From assembly GCA_001796495.1 (NCBI GenBank), contig MGMR01000090.1, forward strand, positions 1 through 21,955: 21,955 nucleotides of DNA. Reading direction: 5' to 3'. Position 1 is the first letter of the stretch; the number at the start of each line of letters is the position of its first letter. This document shows, piece by piece, positions 20,932 to 21,955 of the stretch. The notes under the pieces are model-generated. The model worked only from the letters and a program-made list of their open reading frames with translations, made no database searches and had not been told where the DNA came from. The DNA comes from Chloroflexi bacterium RBG_13_51_18. GTDB taxonomy: Bacteria > Chloroflexota > Dehalococcoidia > Dehalococcoidales > RBG-16-60-22. The translations under genes were made by a program, and so were the position numbers.

Positions 20932-21744
20932 CTAATTTGATTCAACCTCTCCAAGTTCTTTAGCCCTCTGATATGCCGCTTTAACCGCTTCAGTGATGAT
21001 TCCAGCCAGGTCAGTTTTTTCAAATACTGTTATCGCGCGTTCGGTAGTGCCGCCTTTGGAGGTAACGTCGCGGCGCAGTTCCGCCGGTGTTTTATTCGAC
21101 GTATTCATCAATTGAGCTGCGCCAAGCAGAGTTTGCTTTACCAGATTCTCGGCTTCGTTTCTTGCCAGGCCTAAATCCACGGCCCCATCGATCAGCAACT
21201 CCGCGAATAAATATAAATAAGCCGGACCGCTACCGCTTATCGCTGTGACCATATCCAGGTAATCCTCTTTATCAAAGTAAATTTCTTTGCCCATCGCGCC
21301 CAGAATTAACTTCGCCCATTGTTTTTGTTCTCCGGATACTTCTTTTGTGGCCGTCCAGCCGCTAATGCCCAGCCCGATTTGCGCCGGCGTATTGGGCATT
21401 GCCCTGACGATATTTCTATGCATGGTTCGTTCTTGAATAGTATTTATCTTCACACCCGCGGCTATCGACACAACAAGCTGGCCGACTTTTAAATGTCCTT
21501 TCAGTTCATCCAGCACTTGATTTATGTTTTGAGGCTTTACCGCCAGGACTACCACTTCCCTGCCATTGATAGATTCTATATTCCTGGTCATAATAGTGAC
21601 GCCATATTCACTCTTTAAATATTGGAGCCGGGATTCACTGACGTCACTAACGGAAATATCCGATGGCTGGCAAATCTTCTTATCCAATAAAGACCGGATA
21701 ATAGCTTCCCCCATTTTCCCACCGCCGATAAATGCGACTCTCAT
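20932..21744 (-). CDS. proC: Pyrroline-5-carboxylate reductase
   Basis: ProC reduces pyrroline-5-carboxylate to proline with NAD(P)H. The 270-residue protein has the Rossmann loop VAFIGGGKMGEAII at the N-terminus, AVKPQNINQVL, IVRAMPNTPAQIGLGISG, the catalytic-domain signature ISGSGPAYLYLFAELLIDGAV and TSKGGTTERAI near the end. Length and motif order are standard. Its ATG lies four bases after the leuS stop, implying co-transcription and coupling with leuS. A short inverted repeat (TAGCTG/CAGCTA, 20905-20934) overlaps the stop codon but has no T-run. Confidence 0.96.
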   Translation of the reverse strand: MRVAFIGGGKMGEAIIRSLLDKKICQPSDISVSDVSESRLQYLKSEYGVTIMTRNIESINGREVVVLAVKPQNINQVLDELKGHLKVGQLVVSIAAGVKINTIQERTMHRNIVRAMPNTPAQIGLGISGWTATKEVSGEQKQWAKLILGAMGKEIYFDKEDYLDMVTAISGSGPAYLYLFAELLIDGAVDLGLARNEAENLVKQTLLGAAQLMNTSNKTPAELRRDVTSKGGTTERAITVFEKTDLAGIITEAVKAAYQRAKELGEVESN

Positions 21745-21748
21745 ATTG

Positions 21749-21955
21749 CTACTTCACCACGATATTTACCAGTTTCCCGGGCACATAAATGACCTTTAAT
21801 ATCTGTTTCTCCTCGATAAATGACCGTACCCTCTCCAATCCCATCGCCAGCGTCTTGGCCTCTTCTTCTGAAACAGCTACCGGTGCCGCCACCCTATCTC
21901 TTACCTTTCCATTTACCTGCACTACCAGCGTAAATTCATCGCTCGTTACCAGATT
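21749..21955 (-). CDS. leuS: Leucyl-tRNA synthetase, C-terminal fragment
   Basis: The last 68 codons of a gene entering from the right end of the window, read on the minus strand and ending in TAG at 21751-21749. The peptide contains LVVQVNGKVRDRVAAP, then SEEEAKTLA and a final ILKVIYVPGKLVNIVVK. These match the C-terminal tRNA-binding domain of bacterial LeuRS, where VQVNGK.R and KVI.VPGKLVNIV are highly conserved. The catalytic and editing domains lie beyond the window. proC follows four bases later. Confidence 0.93.
   Translation of the reverse strand, partial: NLVTSDEFTLVVQVNGKVRDRVAAPVAVSEEEAKTLAMGLERVRSFIEEKQILKVIYVPGKLVNIVVK

Noticed and set aside
1..21955. CRISPR array, tRNA or rRNA genes, or a defence island
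   Set aside because: No spaced direct repeats of CRISPR type, no T-loop/anticodon patterns and no rRNA-like stretches were seen; the genes are core housekeeping functions.

Overview
This window is bacterial chromosomal DNA carrying mostly core genes on both strands, tightly packed. The combination suggests a member of the Chloroflexota, most likely class Dehalococcoidia. The pointers are a bacterial Elp3 of the Dehalococcoides type, a short cell-division cluster (mraZ-rsmH-ftsA-ftsZ) with no mur, mraY, ftsI or ftsW genes between its members, and a small helix-turn-helix protein of a type I associate with that class. This assignment is an inference from gene content and order; no rRNA or other marker is present to prove it. 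I see no tRNA or rRNA gene, CRISPR array, insertion sequence, prophage or integrase.

Layout, left to right. Positions 1-81 hold the C-terminus of a small zinc metallopeptidase (+). Next come elp3 (-) and, divergently, a Trm9-like methyltransferase (+); together they could make a wobble-uridine modification. Then comEA-comEC (-), the DNA-uptake pair. Then an operon on the - strand: APC-family permease, UspA-like protein and two RCK/TrkA-type nucleotide-binding proteins. A small HTH regulator (+) follows, with two strong tandem promoters and a perfect palindrome over its start site. Next is a long - strand information-processing operon read as moaB-trmD-rplS-priA-def. In it a perfect 580-bp tandem duplication creates a truncated extra copy of the priA 5' end immediately ahead of the intact priA.

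After a 274-bp regulatory region, the division cluster mraZ-rsmH-ftsA-ftsZ (+) begins with a consensus promoter and four 10-bp-phased MraZ boxes, and ends at a strong intrinsic terminator. Then rsmD-coaD-ferredoxin (+) with another terminator. Finally, on the - strand, leuS (C-terminus only), proC and a CvpA-family membrane protein.

No gene-free stretch exceeds 300 bases. The longest are 14443-14716 (promoters of moaB and mraZ), 18681-18922 (ftsZ terminator, rsmD promoter) and 8376-8596 (HTH and permease promoters). The most interesting items are the Elp3/Trm9-like pair, the priA duplication, the permease-Usp-RCK module, the HTH operator with a look-alike at the comEA promoter, and the reduced ftsA-ftsZ locus with an unusually arranged FtsZ tail.
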